64,000 nucleotides of DNA, from positions 186,001-250,000 of the forward strand of contig JAIWNF010000016.1 of assembly GCA_025093555.1 (NCBI GenBank), written 5' to 3'. Positions 38,601 to 51,680 of the stretch are shown here, one piece after another. The DNA comes from Circinella umbellata (Eukaryota > Mucoromycota > Mucoromycetes > Mucorales > Lichtheimiaceae). The position numbers were made by a program, and so were the translations under genes. Within the stretch, counting starts at the first letter, position 1; the number at the start of each line of letters is the position of its first letter. The notes under the pieces are model-generated. The model saw only the letters and a program-made list of their open reading frames with translations. It did no database searches and was not told the origin of the DNA.

Positions 38601-40525
38601 AACATGAAAATCATAAATTTCCATGATATTAGCAAATACAATTCTTATAAAGAATTCACGTTTTTTTGGATCAGGAATGATTTCTTCAGAATTTTTAATA
38701 GGTTCAATCCACATCTGTTCTATGTTAAAAATTATATAAAGGGTATACAGATATATGATTTAGAATTTTCCTTGTTGAGGTTTTTTTTTTTTCCTTATTA
38801 TATGTTTAAAAAAAATGATAGAGTATATAAAGTATAAGGATAATGATAATGGATAAAAAAAGAGATCAAATAAATACATGCCTCATTCACATATTCAATA
38901 GCTTTGATAAAGTTTTCTTCAGTACCAATAAGTTCAAAGATAGCTTCTTGTCGTTTCCATTCTGTTTTTGAAACTGAATCTCGTACTTTCTTTGATACAA
39001 CATCTATCCAAAGTTCAATAGGTCGTTGATATTGTAATGAATTAATAGATAAAGATGATTTTTCAAGCGTTGAATCTATACTTTGTTGTCGTCGCTATTA
39101 TATACGTACAAAAAAGAAAATCAGTAAGAACTTTCAAAACCCGGGATTGATTCGCACCCTCTCCTTTCTCGCTCTTTTTTTTATCTATCAACATTTTAGT
39201 AATAAAAAGTGAAAGACACATAGTAACCAAATAAAATAAGAACTTACACGTTCTGCTATTCGTTTTGGACAATAATAACTATAGCATGGTTTATCATCAT
39301 AAATACAAGTAGGTGAATAACAGAATGTTAATTCTGTATAGATACCATTGGGAAACTCATCATCGGTCGCTGGTGTTGGCTCTGCTTTTGTTGTAATTGT
39401 AATTGTTGGTGTTGGTGCTCGAGATCGTCCAGTGGTAGATGGAGCGATTGCTGCCGGACCAGGTAAATGAGTCATCGATTGAAATTCATAAAAGCCGGAT
39501 GTAGGTGATGGTAATAATGGTGATGGTAACGATGGTGATGATGATGATGTTACTGCTACTGTAGTAATAGGGGGTGGTGAGACCGTATTATCACCCACAA
39601 AACTGCTTCGTGCACTACTAGTTGTTGTACTACTACGATTACTATGAGTACTAATACTACTACTCATCGTCATGGAACCTGGTGAACCTGTATCCTGACC
39701 CGCTGATGATATAAGGACGCGATCATCAAATTGATATATTTCAAAGGATGAATCAACAAGTCGTCGTTCATAACTAACGTCATGAAATAATTGTTGAGAA
39801 CCCAATGCTCGACCTACACGTACTGCTAAGATACGATCTCTTGAATTGATGATACTTAATAATTTATCCTATTGTTTGTTGTTGTTATCGTCAACATAAA
39901 AAAAAATAGTTGGTTGTCAAGTTCGTTTTATCTTTTTATGAAAGAAGTGTTTTTTTTTCCTTTCTAATAAAAAAAAAACTATAATAATAATGATAATTAC
40001 CACAGCTTCGTGACCATCAAATGCATTTTTATATTCAATTCCATCTTTCAGACGATCACTTAATATGATCCTTTGTCGTAACTCGTTCGCAACGTGAGAT
40101 AATAATGCTGCATAAGATCCAATGGATGTATTATTTGATTTGTTGTTGTTGGTATTATTAGACGAGGATCTTGAATGAACATTAATACTTGGTCGTACAA
40201 GAGTTGTTGTTCCTGTAGTTGGTGTTGCTAAAGAGCCATAATCTATACTATTATTATTGTCTGATAAAAGACATAAAAATACAAGTAAGATTGAAAGTTT
40301 GAGTAAGTTTCAAAAAAACAAAAACAAAAAAAATGCATATTTACGTGAACGCCAAGAAGTATTGCGCTTTGGTCTGTTTGGATTAATCCATGGTGGTGGA
40401 GGTTCAGGCTCACTTCTAGAATCGGCAAGAGCTGTAAGCTCAGAAGAGTCAAAGCAGGGTGGCTGTCTATGAGGTGGTGGCGGTGGTGGTGCTGTTAAAT
40501 GACGTTTTCGAAATGTCATATACAT
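35639..40525 (-). CDS. ROM2: ROM2-type Rho1 guanine nucleotide exchange factor (DEP-DH-PH-CNH)
   Basis: Activates Rho1 GTPase in the cell wall integrity pathway and acts at the plasma membrane. Twelve exons (40345-40525, 40001-40260, 39248-39868, 38882-39094, 38415-38714, 37952-38224, 37650-37817, 37053-37497, 36383-36928, 36133-36261, 35906-36054, 35639-35830) total 1159 codons (1158 aa). Order: proline-rich N-terminus; DEP domain ~105-230 (LLSHVANELRQRIILSDRLKDG ... RILAVRVGRALGSQQLFHDVSYE); Ser/Thr-rich linker; DH domain ~380-610 with ELIGTEENFIKAIEYV and the hallmark QPTTRIGRYNLLLEGILKYTP; PH domain ~620-800; C-terminal citron homology domain (NDGRQYVLAADDGVYVG ... SRGVIIWDM). The intron at 38715-38881 uses a GC donor. 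A second ATG lies two codons downstream at 40519. Confidence 0.94.
36333..36357 (+). repeat. (GT)n microsatellite in a Rho1 GEF intron
   Basis: Uninterrupted GT dinucleotide run inside the intron between exons 9 and 10, next to poly-T tracts. Confidence 0.85.
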
Positions 40526-41320
40526 CAATCCCGAGAAGTGGTTCTGGTCGTCGTTGTTGTCAGTTTTTTTTTTTACTGTTTTTTAGTTTAAGGAGAAAAA
40601 AAATAAAGTGTGGCACGTTCAAAGACGAAAAGGTAACAGAAAATAAAAAAATAAAAAAAAAAGAAAGTGAAAGAGAAAAAGGAAGAGAGAAAAAAGGTTA
40701 AAAAGCTTGTTCTTCTTCATATGTAATTGTATGTGTTCCAAGTTCTCAGCCTCACCTGCACTCGCGCGAGAGAATATATACTCGCTTAATCCTCAACCCT
40801 CCTTTTTTTTATATATTCTTATTCACGCACCATCAGTTGTCATGTGCTACACAATACATATCAAGAAAGTATGTGTTTCTTTTTCTTTATGGGGGGGGGG
40901 GGAGAGTGTGAGTGTAATATTCAAATTTTGGGGGAGGAAAGAACTTAAAAAATATATATTTCATTTGGTGCAATATAATTCTCTAGTATCCATAGTAATA
41001 ATTTGTTTCTGCTGCAGTTTCTATGCAACATACTACCGACACAATGGATATTATTAATATACCATCCCCACACATATTCAATCAAAAGTTAAAAAACTAA
41101 TAATTCATAACCCAATTCAATCTTCCTTTTTTTTTTTAATTATTCATAATATAAAAAAAAAAGTTAAAGGACAAACAAACGAAAACAACAAAAAAAAAAT
41201 CATAAAAGCCAAAAAAAAAGAAAGATTATAAAGAAGAAGAGATAAGCCAAAGAAAAAATTCATATTATATATTTCTTTTTAATAATTCAATATGAAATTT
41301 TTTTTAAAAGGGGGGTTTAT
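40526..41320. other. Rho1 GEF promoter and eL19 3' flank
   Basis: About 795 bp. It contains A/T tracts, a G run near 40893-40904 and a CG-containing patch CTCGCGCGAGAG near 40762-40773 (palindromic, CTCGCGCGAG). No gene seen. Confidence 0.55.
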
Positions 41321-42398
41321 TTATTGCTCAGCGACAGCAGTACGCTTTTCTTCAGCACGTTGTCTACGGCGTTCACGGAGAGCCTTGTTCTTAGCACGAA
41401 GGACTTCAGCTTGTTCAGCCAAGGTCTTAGCTCTTTGCTTCTCAGCCTTAGCCTTATGGATATATTCCATCAAGACACGCTTGTTCTTGAAACCATTACC
41501 CTTGGACTTGAGGTACAAATTGTGGTACAAGTGCTTGTCGATCTTGCCGGCTTCTCTGTACTTGCGCAAAAGACGACGCAAGACACGCATGCGACGCATC
41601 CAAAGGACTTGCTTGGACATACGAGCGTTGGCAGTACCCTTTCTCTTACCATGACCCATGTGACGACCAAGACGCTTGGCCTCGGCACGTTCACGGACAC
41701 GGAAACGAGATTGACTGATCTCGGGCTTACGGATGATCAAACCATCCTTGACAAGCTTACGGACGTTAGCACCTATATTTCATGATTATTTATTAATATC
41801 TTTGTTTCCTTTGTTTCGTTGGTTCCCTCGTTTCTCTTTTAACTCATAATAAGGAGAAATTGAAAAAAGAGAAAGAATGTATAAAAAAAAAAACTCCCAA
41901 CTCTAATGGCGCAGCATATACACACATATAAGAAAAAATACTTACGGGAGTTGGCGTTGGAGATTTCGCTGGCTTCATTAGGATCGAGCCAGATCTTTCT
42001 CTTGCCGCAGCCGAGGACGGAAGCGGCCAAACGTTTCTGGTTGCGTAAATTAACCCTATAATAATATATAATATAAACCAATGAGTTTTTAATTCTTTCA
42101 TAAAATAATAGAGAAAAAAAAATTTTTTTCATAAAAAAGAAAAAAGTTCCATCGTCGAAAACCGCATATAATATATAAGATATTCATAGTTTTTTTTTTT
42201 TTTTTTTTTTCCTGTTTAATTTTTAAAATTCGAAACTGTTCATAATGAACAAAGTAACGTCTTTTTTTTTTCTTATATATCTCTTTTCATATGTTTTCTT
42301 TTGAAAATATGTATATATAAATATATATATATGCAGGTCGTTCTCTGATTTCCTTTAAACTTTTTTTAATGACAAAGTTGCAAAATTTTAACGTACAT
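41321..42398 (-). CDS. RPL19: 60S ribosomal protein eL19
   Basis: Structural protein of the large ribosomal subunit. Exons 42397-42398 (AT of the start codon), 41946-42055 and 41321-41772 join to 187 aa, close to family size. Sequence is unmistakable: [65 protein letters not shown] and a long basic C-terminal helix. The start codon is split by the first intron: exon 2 begins with G before GTT AAT, and the only upstream AT|GT within ~340 bp is at 42395-42398, so ATG is made at the splice. Coding sequence uses more G+C and fewer rare codons than its neighbours, as expected of a highly expressed gene. Confidence 0.96.
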
Positions 42399-44574
42399 GG
42401 CGTCAATACAAAGGACCAAAAGAGGGAGAAAATAATAGCGCAGAGAATCCAATGATATAAAATATTTTTGGGCGTGACTGACGCAAGCCACTGCTTTTTA
42501 TATTGAAATCAACCCAGAAAAAAAAATTAATCCAAACTGCGGTCAAAGCTATTCACTCTCTTCATTTTGATTTATCTACTCTCCATCTCCCCCCCTCTTT
42601 TACCCCCAACCTTATATATATATATATATGTAGGATGGTTTTTTTTTTCATAATTCTTATGATCAAAAAGTTATTTACCAATGATATTTAAGATATACAA
42701 GTCATATTGATTCTTCTTTTGGTAATTAAAACCTATCAACTGCGGCAAGTGTAACAAAAAAAAAAAGGTTAACACGCAATTTTTCGAGTAATGATAAATA
42801 TCATGCGTGAAAAAAAAAATAATTACTCTGATTAGTTATTTTTATTCATGAATAATTATTTTTAAATACTTTTTTTGTTGTGCACAGATCAAGTTGAGCT
42901 AAACGAATTCAACCTTTCTTCCCAAAAAAATGATTGTATTAATTATTGTACAACACTAAGTTTAATAAGCATATAGTATATTTTTACTACGCAAAAAAAA
43001 TAAAAATGGATGTTTTAGAGTAATGATCATATGTTTAAGAAAAATTATAAAAATGACTTGAATAATGCAAACATTCATATAATTATTTACTTCATGAACC
43101 CAGGTATGAGGTTGCTGCGGTTACTGCTGCGTAATAAAACACCCTTTTTTTCTATTTTGAACTTATTCGTTGCGTTTCTTCATGCATTTTTCAAGAATCA
43201 ATTTAAATTATATCTGTTATTGTTATAAACTTTATTTCTAGTATTAGTACTCAATGTAGATTATATCGATAGTTTGAACTTTATTGTTTTATCAAGTAGA
43301 AAAATTACTGTACAGTTGATCTGCGGTAGTTGCTATGACCAGTACCAAGAGTCATTTCGTTGTGATACATATTGAAACACGAGAACAATAGAAAAGAATA
43401 AAAGTATGTAGAATTTAAAGAATTATGCATGTGAAGAGAAAAGGTTATATCATACGTCTACAGTCGAACACAGGTGGGGTTTGTCTTAGCATATACGTAC
43501 TTTTTAAACATGTTTATGAATCTTTTTTTTAACTTATACGTAATAAATACACAGGCACGATATTTACAAAAAGAGAACATGTAATTACTGAAAATCTTTT
43601 TAGTACGTAGGGAGAAAGTTAGGAAAAACGTAGTGGGGGAATGAAGCATTTTATAGAGTAGATCTCGCACAAGAATAAAGTATTTATAAGACCAGGAACA
43701 ATTAATTTAAACAGTTCTATGTGAGAAAAAAAATAGATTAAAGCTTGTAAGTTTTTTCTTCAAAGAACATACCAAAAAAGAATATTTTTTTCCTAATATT
43801 TGAACATATATAGGCCGTCATCGTCTTCTTGGTTCATTAACAGACATACTTTATTAATAAAACAATCATTCGTTTTTAATATCTTCGTCTTCTTCATTAA
43901 TGTAAATGTTTCGATGCTTTCGACTTATTACAAAGGGGGCTCAAGCAAAAAAAAAGTCGTGTTGGTCCATAATACACATCATGTTCTGGCGTTCTCACGA
44001 CCCCGTTTTCAAAATATCTATAATCGGGATTTGTCATCGCTGATCTACTGTACTGTACAAGATATATAAGAAAGAAAAGTATGAACAATCGGTTACTATT
44101 ATAACTATCGTATCATTAGAGTAAAATTTTAAAATAGGAACTTGGAAATTATTATGAACCTCCTTATTTTTCGCTCCTTCAGACTTCTGTCGTCATTTAG
44201 AAACCATAGGCACCAACTTGTAATCATTATTTAGCTTATCGCCTTTTATACTCGGTGGATATTTTCAAACGTCAGTACGTACCCTATCAATTTACCACAA
44301 ATAAAATAATATTCAAATTACATTAATGAAAAAACATAAAAGAAAATATCATTCTATTCGTGTCACTCCTTCACCTTTATCGCTATTAAGCACTCTATTT
44401 CGTATCCATTATAATAATAATAATATCATAACTTGACATATTGTATTCTTTAAGAACTCTTTACTATGGTCAATTTTTTGGTTGAATCAGCTACTCTCCA
44501 TATATGGGTATCGATACCGACAGCATTCTCCCAAATAAATAGAATGTTACGGGTAACATTTCCATTCTACTTTA
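42399..44574. other. eL19 promoter and AT-rich spacer
   Basis: The first ~150 bp upstream of eL19 hold GGCGTGACTGACGCAAGCC (42470-42488) and CTGCGGTCAAAGC, which are GC-richer and may be promoter elements. The remaining ~2 kb is AT-rich with only chance ORFs. Near the right end lie two palindromes (GGTATCGATACC at 44507-44518; GTTACGGGTAAC at 44546-44557) just before repeat copy A. Confidence 0.5.
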
Positions 44575-46308
44575 GGCTTCATGCGCCACACAACACAGCT
44601 TTTGTAACCACGCTGCAAGAACCTTTTTTTATATTACACAGCCTTTATCTTTTTTGCTCCATCTTCTTTATTATCTTCCGAATGACAACCGACAATCAAT
44701 ATACAGATGCATCTAATGAACCCAGTTTCAGCAAACAAAAAAATAATAATGTCGAGTTCATTTCTCATCACGATCGTCAAAAAGCACAGTATGATACGTC
44801 CACGAAAATAAAAAACATTACTTGTTTTCCTCCTGAAACAGTGTTTACCAATATTAACCAGTTATCAATGATCATCAACAAAAAACGATTATGTGCCTCA
44901 ATGGATGCAAGTTTCGGAAAAACATTATTCACCTGTATGTTAGTCCCGGCTGGCCATAGTCAATCCAATACATGTAGTAAGTGTATTAATATGGAGAGAA
45001 TATAGTTGTTTTTTATTTATTATACTGGATGATGGGAAATTACAGCAGTCCATCAAAAATTATACTGACCTTTCAAGAATTTTACGAATGAACCAAAAAT
45101 TTCGATGGCAAATCGCTGTATAACTTTTCTCACTTATGAACTGTCTCAAACAAGTATGTCCAACCGGACGTTGTATTTAACGGGGACTGTAAATAAATCA
45201 ACTAAATTTATCGTATAATTTTTTTCTTATTATTATTAAATATGGTTTCGTGCCAAAATGTATTAATAAAAAAAATAATTCTTGTTCTTTAAGTATAACT
45301 GGATATTGCTCTATCCTAATATTGGCTGTGTGCATAATCAATTGGGACACTTTTTTATTTTTATTTCTGTGGTTCAATCAATCCGCCTATAAAATTTTAT
45401 AGTCATAATATTAAACATGGTCTTATAAGTTATTCTTATGGTTCCTGTCTTTTTGGCTATTATATTTCTCATGACACGGTTAAAATACATGTACGTAGAA
45501 CAAGCAATCTATTAATACATAACTTGCGATAACTTTATATTTGATGTAATCTAATATAAATAGATAGACTTGTTGCGTATATCAAAAAAAAGCCTAATTA
45601 ATCTTTATTAATCAACCTTATTAACCTATTACATCGTATTACGTATCTTTTGAATCTTTATCTCGTTTTATTATCTTGGAGGATATAACAATCATATTTG
45701 TAGAACCAATCTTCACTTAGAAAGCTAAAATTATGAATCAAGTACGTATGTTTTTTTTTGTATGTAAGACAGTAAACTTACTATAAAGAGTAGGCATCAT
45801 TTTCACATATCAAGCAAAGATCATTATAAAACTACACCAGAATTAGCTAGAAATAGGAGTAATTCCGGGATACCTTGGATTAGTATAAGATATTTGGTAT
45901 AATATGACTTTCTTGAGCATGCTGTAAGAAATGAAAGTCGAGATAAACATTTTCTGACATATTTCTAATAGTTGAGATACGCCTTATTGTGATAATGCTA
46001 CCCACCATCAATAATAAATGATAATATACACAGATCTAACTCAAACATAGTAGTTTCGGTTACTTCTCTATTATACCATATTAAACAAACTATAATAATA
46101 TACGTACAATCGAAGTCGACTTTATAATACCCCAAATCATTAAAACATACAGTATGAATTCACAAGGTAGAGCCAGCTAAAAAACAAAATCTGTAACGGA
46201 CAGATATATATACGTATATAATAGACGATGATGATCTGGATGCGGAAGGTAAAAAATGGGGATTGGACAAAGTGAGTATGTGAAATAGGATTTTGGGGTG
46301 TGATGCAA
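44575..46308 (+). repeat. dispersed repeat, copy A
   Basis: About 1.7 kb, ~90-95% identical by eye to copy B (49550-51680), in the same orientation. It has homology to inverted copy C over ~44868-46100. It contains a frame from an ATG at 44682 (start MTTDNQYTDASNEPSFSKQ) ending at 45005, without recognisable domain. The 3' two thirds are non-coding and AT-rich. I see no flanking target-site duplication or terminal inverted repeat. Confidence 0.85.
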
Positions 46309-47881
46309 TGATAATTAATTTTAAAAAAAAATAATTTTATATGCATGGATGAAAAAAAAGGTTACTTTTTTTAAATATTTGATATTTGTTACGTAATTAA
46401 TAGAAGTAAAATATAAAATGTAAAACGACATTGGTAAAGAAGACGGAATAAAGTCTGTATTTATAATATTTTTCCTGAGTATGTAATATTTGACTTTTTG
46501 TGAGATTATAAAAACTACTATATACACTTACATATATAAGCACGTTGCCGGATGATAAAAGTTTCACAGTACATATTACAAAAGAAAAGGCAACATGAAT
46601 AACTATCAAAGTTCACAATTAGTAGCATATATATATATATTGCAATGGAAAGCAAATATATGTGATATACAGTAATCATATATGATTAGCAGAAATGTTG
46701 TAGTGTACGTATATGATTTCTTATGTCATATTAAGCATGGTTTATATAAAAAAATTAATATGATAGATGCTACTGTGCAGCCATAAATATGTATCTTACA
46801 GTAACGTACATATTTACCATTTTAATTTTAGTCTTATAGAAGAAAAAACACCATTATAAGTACTATGTATATATATAGTATCTCTTAATACCATTAATCT
46901 GCCCTTAGTAGTGATTAACTATATTTAGTCCCAATGACTTTCACATCCTTTTATTTTCACACCAAAAAATGGTAGATGTACGTTTGAAATTAACGGAGCT
47001 CCTCTGTATTAATAAAAAATAATAAAGAAATAAACAAAAGATGAATCTACATTATTCTCAAATGATATTTCATTTCGATCAAAATAGCGCTACATAATTC
47101 CCATGTTTCTGAATATATTTTTATAAATGAAAAATGATGTTCTGTTACTGAACTACTATAATGTTATGATATATATAGTACCGAATTCAATATACGGTAT
47201 ATCATACATATATACAATGTATACAAAAGTTGAAATTACTATACAATTAGTGTGTACGTATATATAATAATGTGTATACTATTCTATGATCGTACATTAT
47301 TTACACTACTGAATTAATTATCCACGTTTGCCAAAATGTTAAAAATTAATAAGTGATAAGAGACAAAATGTATGAGAAAGCAAAGAGATAAACATAATAA
47401 AACTTTGGTCAATCGGATGGATCCGATCAACTGATCTGCTCACTCATGGTATTTTCTCTAATTTTAATTACAAAAATATTGACCAACAATGTTTTTTGGC
47501 TGGAATACTTCAGCTACACGCTTATGGTGGTATATTGACATTTAATATTGACACAGAAAAATAAAAAAGACCGTGTTTTTTATTGGTGATATGAATAAAG
47601 ACGTTTTTTGTAGACATGTGAAATAATTTTTATTAATGAAGACATTTTTTGTAGTCATGTGAAATGATTTTTATTAAAGAAATAATTGTTTTTAATGTTT
47701 TATAGTCAGATTTGTTGGGTATTTTATGCCATATATAATACATATGGATATATGCACACAGATTGGCGATGGCTCAATATCATCATTTAAACAGTAACAA
47801 CAACTATTACCAAAATATTAAGCCTTTCACAAAGTCATCAACTGCTTTTCTCCCAACCACTCTTCTCCCAACTACTCTCCA

Positions 47882-47976
47882 CTCAACCACCGTTCTCTCT
47901 CTCAACCACCGTTCTCTCTCTCAACCACCCTTCTTTCTCTCAACCACCCTTCTTTCTCTCAACCACCCTTCTCTCA
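47882..47976 (+). repeat. 19-bp CTCTCTCAACCACCGTTCT-type minisatellite
   Basis: About five tandem units of CTCTCTCAACCACC(G/C)TTCT with small variations, followed at 47977-48030 by ~10-bp ACACCCAAAG units. Confidence 0.85.
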
Positions 47977-48030
47977 AAGACATCCAAAGACACCCAAAGA
48001 CAAACAAAGACACCAAAGACACCCAAAGAC
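47977..48030 (+). repeat. 10-bp ACACCCAAAG-type tandem repeat
   Basis: Five to six imperfect units of (A)CACCCAAAG(A), directly after the 19-bp minisatellite. Confidence 0.8.
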
Positions 48031-49413
48031 AAAAATGATATAAGAAAAATCGAGACACCCTTCTCTCATTCGTACTTCGGATGCCAAAACGCCATAGATG
48101 ACCACGTTGTGGTATTTCTGACTCGATTCCATGGATGAGGAACCTTTCGAAGATGACAGTTTGCAATGCCATATGATACACTACGATCATCATGACTTGG
48201 TTTTGTAACTAAAAACCAACGCGCTTATCATAGACTCAAGGCTCGCCATACAATACTCTCTGATCGTGATGACTTGGCAATGGAATCCAAAACCTAAGCG
48301 TAGAACTATTACGTACCCAGAAGAAAGATCAGTGATCTATGACACCAAACAGTGTCAATTTGCCATGAACTCTCCTTTGGTTCTATGACTCGGCTTTCTT
48401 GCTTGAGGAAACCTAGTAAGATACCTATACTAATCCATTCCTTCCTCTTTGGACCTTCTCGGATCTCCCTAGTATGTTACGGCCACTCCACTTGCGATAT
48501 CTATATATTAAATTCAAAAATATAATTAATTAAATAAGTTCTTCGTTCTTGAGAAAATCACTGATATGATAAACCAAATCATTATGGAATATTGAATACA
48601 CATATGTATTTACCTTGTTGCCACAAATATATTCTGTTTTGTAAAGTATGTAATAATAAATCGGATTTCATCTTGAACAAGGCATATCGATAATGGTGAC
48701 TCTGTGGAGGGAGCAGTCCCTATAATTAACAAAAAGTCAGTACAGTGATAAAATTATATATCTTTGTAAATTGATCTTGGAACCATTTATCTACTTGTTT
48801 GGTCATTACCTTGTTAACACAATTATACAGTGATGTAAAAATAGCTTAAACTGCATTTCGTTTGGACACCAGAGTACGGACCTTTCTTGCTTTTGAATCT
48901 GACAAACTTGAATAAAAAAAACTTAGATAAAAGGTAAGTGAAAATATTTTACAATAAAAAAAAAACAACAACGCATGTCATGTCTTTTGTTTCTCTTTAT
49001 TTCTCCACTGAATATATGGGTTTATGAATACCTTTTTTTTACCAACATGAGGAATGTTCATTGCATTAACTAAGCAATGAAACAAGTAATTTAGAAAAAA
49101 CACCTGCTTCATTGAACGTGAACAAGTAATGCCAAGTACCAGATTGTCATTCGCCTTTTTATAAAAAAAAGAATAAAAAAATTGTGAGTTTTTTTTTTTT
49201 TTTCTCAAAAAGAATGAAAAGTGTAGTTTAAAGAAACAGGAATGTAGTTACAAAAAAAAGGAATGTAAAAGTAGAGTGAGGCCATAACGTTTGATGTACA
49301 TAACGATAAAAAAGGTGTTAAATAAAAAAAAAATGATAGTTCTACTTACCACAGTTACTGCCACAGATACATTATTAAATTCGAGAAAGAAAGAGGTAAA
49401 CTTCGTAAGTCGG

Positions 49414-49429
49414 TTGTTGCCGGCAACAA
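49414..49429. other. 16-bp perfect palindrome upstream of repeat copy B
   Basis: TTGTTGCCGGCAACAA is its own reverse complement. A related palindrome (TGTTATCGATAACA) is at 49529-49542, and similar sites precede copies A and D. Confidence 0.9.
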
Positions 49430-49549
49430 TCTATTTATCTGACGCGTGTCTACGTCAACAAACTGTTTGAAACACCGTCAATCGCTTGCTACCGGGAACA
49501 ATCTATTTATTTGGCGATACTTGGCGATTGTTATCGATAACATTTTTAT

Positions 49550-51680
49550 TCTCATGTGCCGCACAACACAGCTTTTGTAACCACGCTGCAAGAACCTTTT
49601 TTTATATTACACAGCCTTTATCTTTTTGCTCCATCTTTTTTATTGTCTTCCGAATGACAACCGACAATCAATATGCAGATGCATCTCATGAACCCAGTTT
49701 TAGCAAACAAAATAATAATAATGTTGAGTTCATTCCTCGTCACAAGCGTCAAAAAGCACAGTATGATACGTCCCGGCTGGCTTATAGTCAATCCAATACA
49801 TGTAGTAAGTGTATTAATATGGAGAGAATATAGCTGTTTTTTATTTATTATACTGGATGATGGGAAATCACAGCAGTCCATCAAATATTATACTGACATT
49901 CCAAGAGTTTTACGAATAAACCAAAAATTTGAATGGCAAATCACTGGATAACTTTTCTCACTTATGAACTGTCTCAAACAAGTATGTCCAACCGGACGTT
50001 GTATTTAACGGGGACTGTAAATAAAGCAACTAAATTTATCGTATAATTTTTTTCTTATTATTATTAAATATGGTTTCGTGCCAAAATGTATTAATAAAAA
50101 AAATATCCCTTTGTTCTTTAAGTATAACTGGATATTGCTCTATCCTAATATTGGCTGTGTGCATAATCAATTGGGACACTTTTTTATTTTTATTGCTGTG
50201 GTTCAATCAATCCGCCTATAAAATTTTATATTCATAATATTAAACATGGTCTTATAAATTATTCTTATGGTTCCTGTCTTTTTGGCTATTATATTTCTCA
50301 TGACACGGTTAAAATACATGTACGTAGAACAAGCAATCTATTAATACATAACTTGCGATAACTTTATATTTGATCTAATTTGATATACATAGATAGACTT
50401 GTTGCGTATATCAAAAAAAGCCTAATTAATCTTTATTAATCAACCTTATTAACCTATTACATCGTATTACGTACCCTTTGAGTCTTTATCTCTTGTTTTA
50501 TTATCTTGGAGGATATAACAATCATATTTGTAGAACCAATCTTCACTTAGAAAGCTAAAATTATGAATCAAGTACGTATGTTTTTTTTTTGTATGTAAGA
50601 CAGTAAACTTACTATAAAGAGTAGGCATTATTTTCACATATCAAGCAAAGATCATTATAAAACTACACCAGAATTAGCTAGAAATAGGAGTAATTCCGGG
50701 ATACCTTGAATTGGTATAAGATATTTGGTATAATATGACTTTCTTGAGCATGCTGTAAGAAATGAAAGTCGAGATAAACATTTTCTACCATATTTCTAAT
50801 AGTTGAGATACGCCTTATTGTGATAATGCTACCCACCATCAATAATAAATGATAATATACACAGATCTAACTCAAGCATAGTAGCTTCGGTTACTTCTCT
50901 ATTGTGCCATATTAAACCAACTATAATAATATACGTACAATTGAAGTTGACTTTACATAAAATCAAATAAGGTTCCTGCAACAATAAGCAATATTGCACG
51001 TAACCATAGAAATATATAACGCGTTATTAAGAAGCCTATATAATATCCTGGTCGTCAAGGGGAAGAAAAAGCCTTTAATATGAAGCAATTTTGATATTGT
51101 TGCATCCACAAAAAAAAACCCCTCCCCCCATATTTTTCTTCTATTGTTATATGAGCAAAATCCAATACGTAATAGTATTAAATAGCTTTTATAGTTAGTA
51201 ATATTATTAAACATTATAGTAAATAGTATTAATAGGGTCGAATTGATCAAATACTTTTAACTTACGTAGCTTTTTATCTTTACATTTTTTTTTCATAATA
51301 AAGTACTTTTATATCCACTTTTTGGATAATTAATCCAAATGAGCTCCCACATTTATTACTTATCTTTTATAAAATCATAAATCTTAGCCTCTTTCTTCCT
51401 TTTGAGCAAAAATTGGATCAATCCCGAAATTTACTTTACTCAACAACTTTTAAGTCTAATCTTTTTGGTTAACCCAATAATATCGCCAACCATTGTATAA
51501 TACCCCAAATCATTAAAAATTAACATTATGAATTCACAAGGTAGAGTCAGCTAAAAAACAAAATCTGTAACGGACAGATATATATACGTATGTATAATAG
51601 ACGATGATATTCTCGACCGCGAAGGTAAAAGGGGGATTGGACAAAGTGAGTGTGAATGAGGATTTTGAGGTGTGTTATTA
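49550..51680 (+). repeat. dispersed repeat, copy B (internally deleted and interrupted)
   Basis: Direct copy of A. It lacks the ~145 bp corresponding to A 44802-44946 and carries ~542 bp (50956-51497) not present in A. The MTTDNQYADASHEPSFSKQ frame (from 49657) is shortened by the deletion and ends at 49833. Flanking sequences otherwise align through 51680. Confidence 0.85.

Larger units (their letters stand above)
46309..49549. other. spacer between repeat copies A and B, with minisatellites
   Basis: About 3.2 kb with no supported gene. It includes a GC-richer minisatellite region at 47880-48030 and a less AT-rich stretch to 48490 with no recognisable frame. B-side palindromes lie at 49414-49429 and 49529-49542. 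Confidence 0.5.

Noticed and set aside
41292..41785. Long plus-strand ORFs at the eL19 locus
   Set aside because: They are antisense shadows of the clearly identifiable ribosomal protein.
44682..45130. A spliced protein in repeat copy A joining the MTTDNQ frame to the downstream ILDDGKLQQS frame
   Set aside because: The only GTAAGT...AG between them would be ~29 nt, too short for a normal intron here, and the frames do not join in phase; the region seems to be coding remnants.
47882..48030. CRISPR-like array
   Set aside because: Repeats are directly abutting with no unique spacers, and this is a eukaryotic genome; it is a minisatellite.
44575..51680. Copies A and B as the two LTRs of one retrotransposon
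   Set aside because: The intervening 3.2 kb has no gag or pol frame, no primer-binding or polypurine tract is seen, A and B lack TG...CA ends, and they have different internal deletions and insertions. A third inverted copy also argues for a dispersed repeat.
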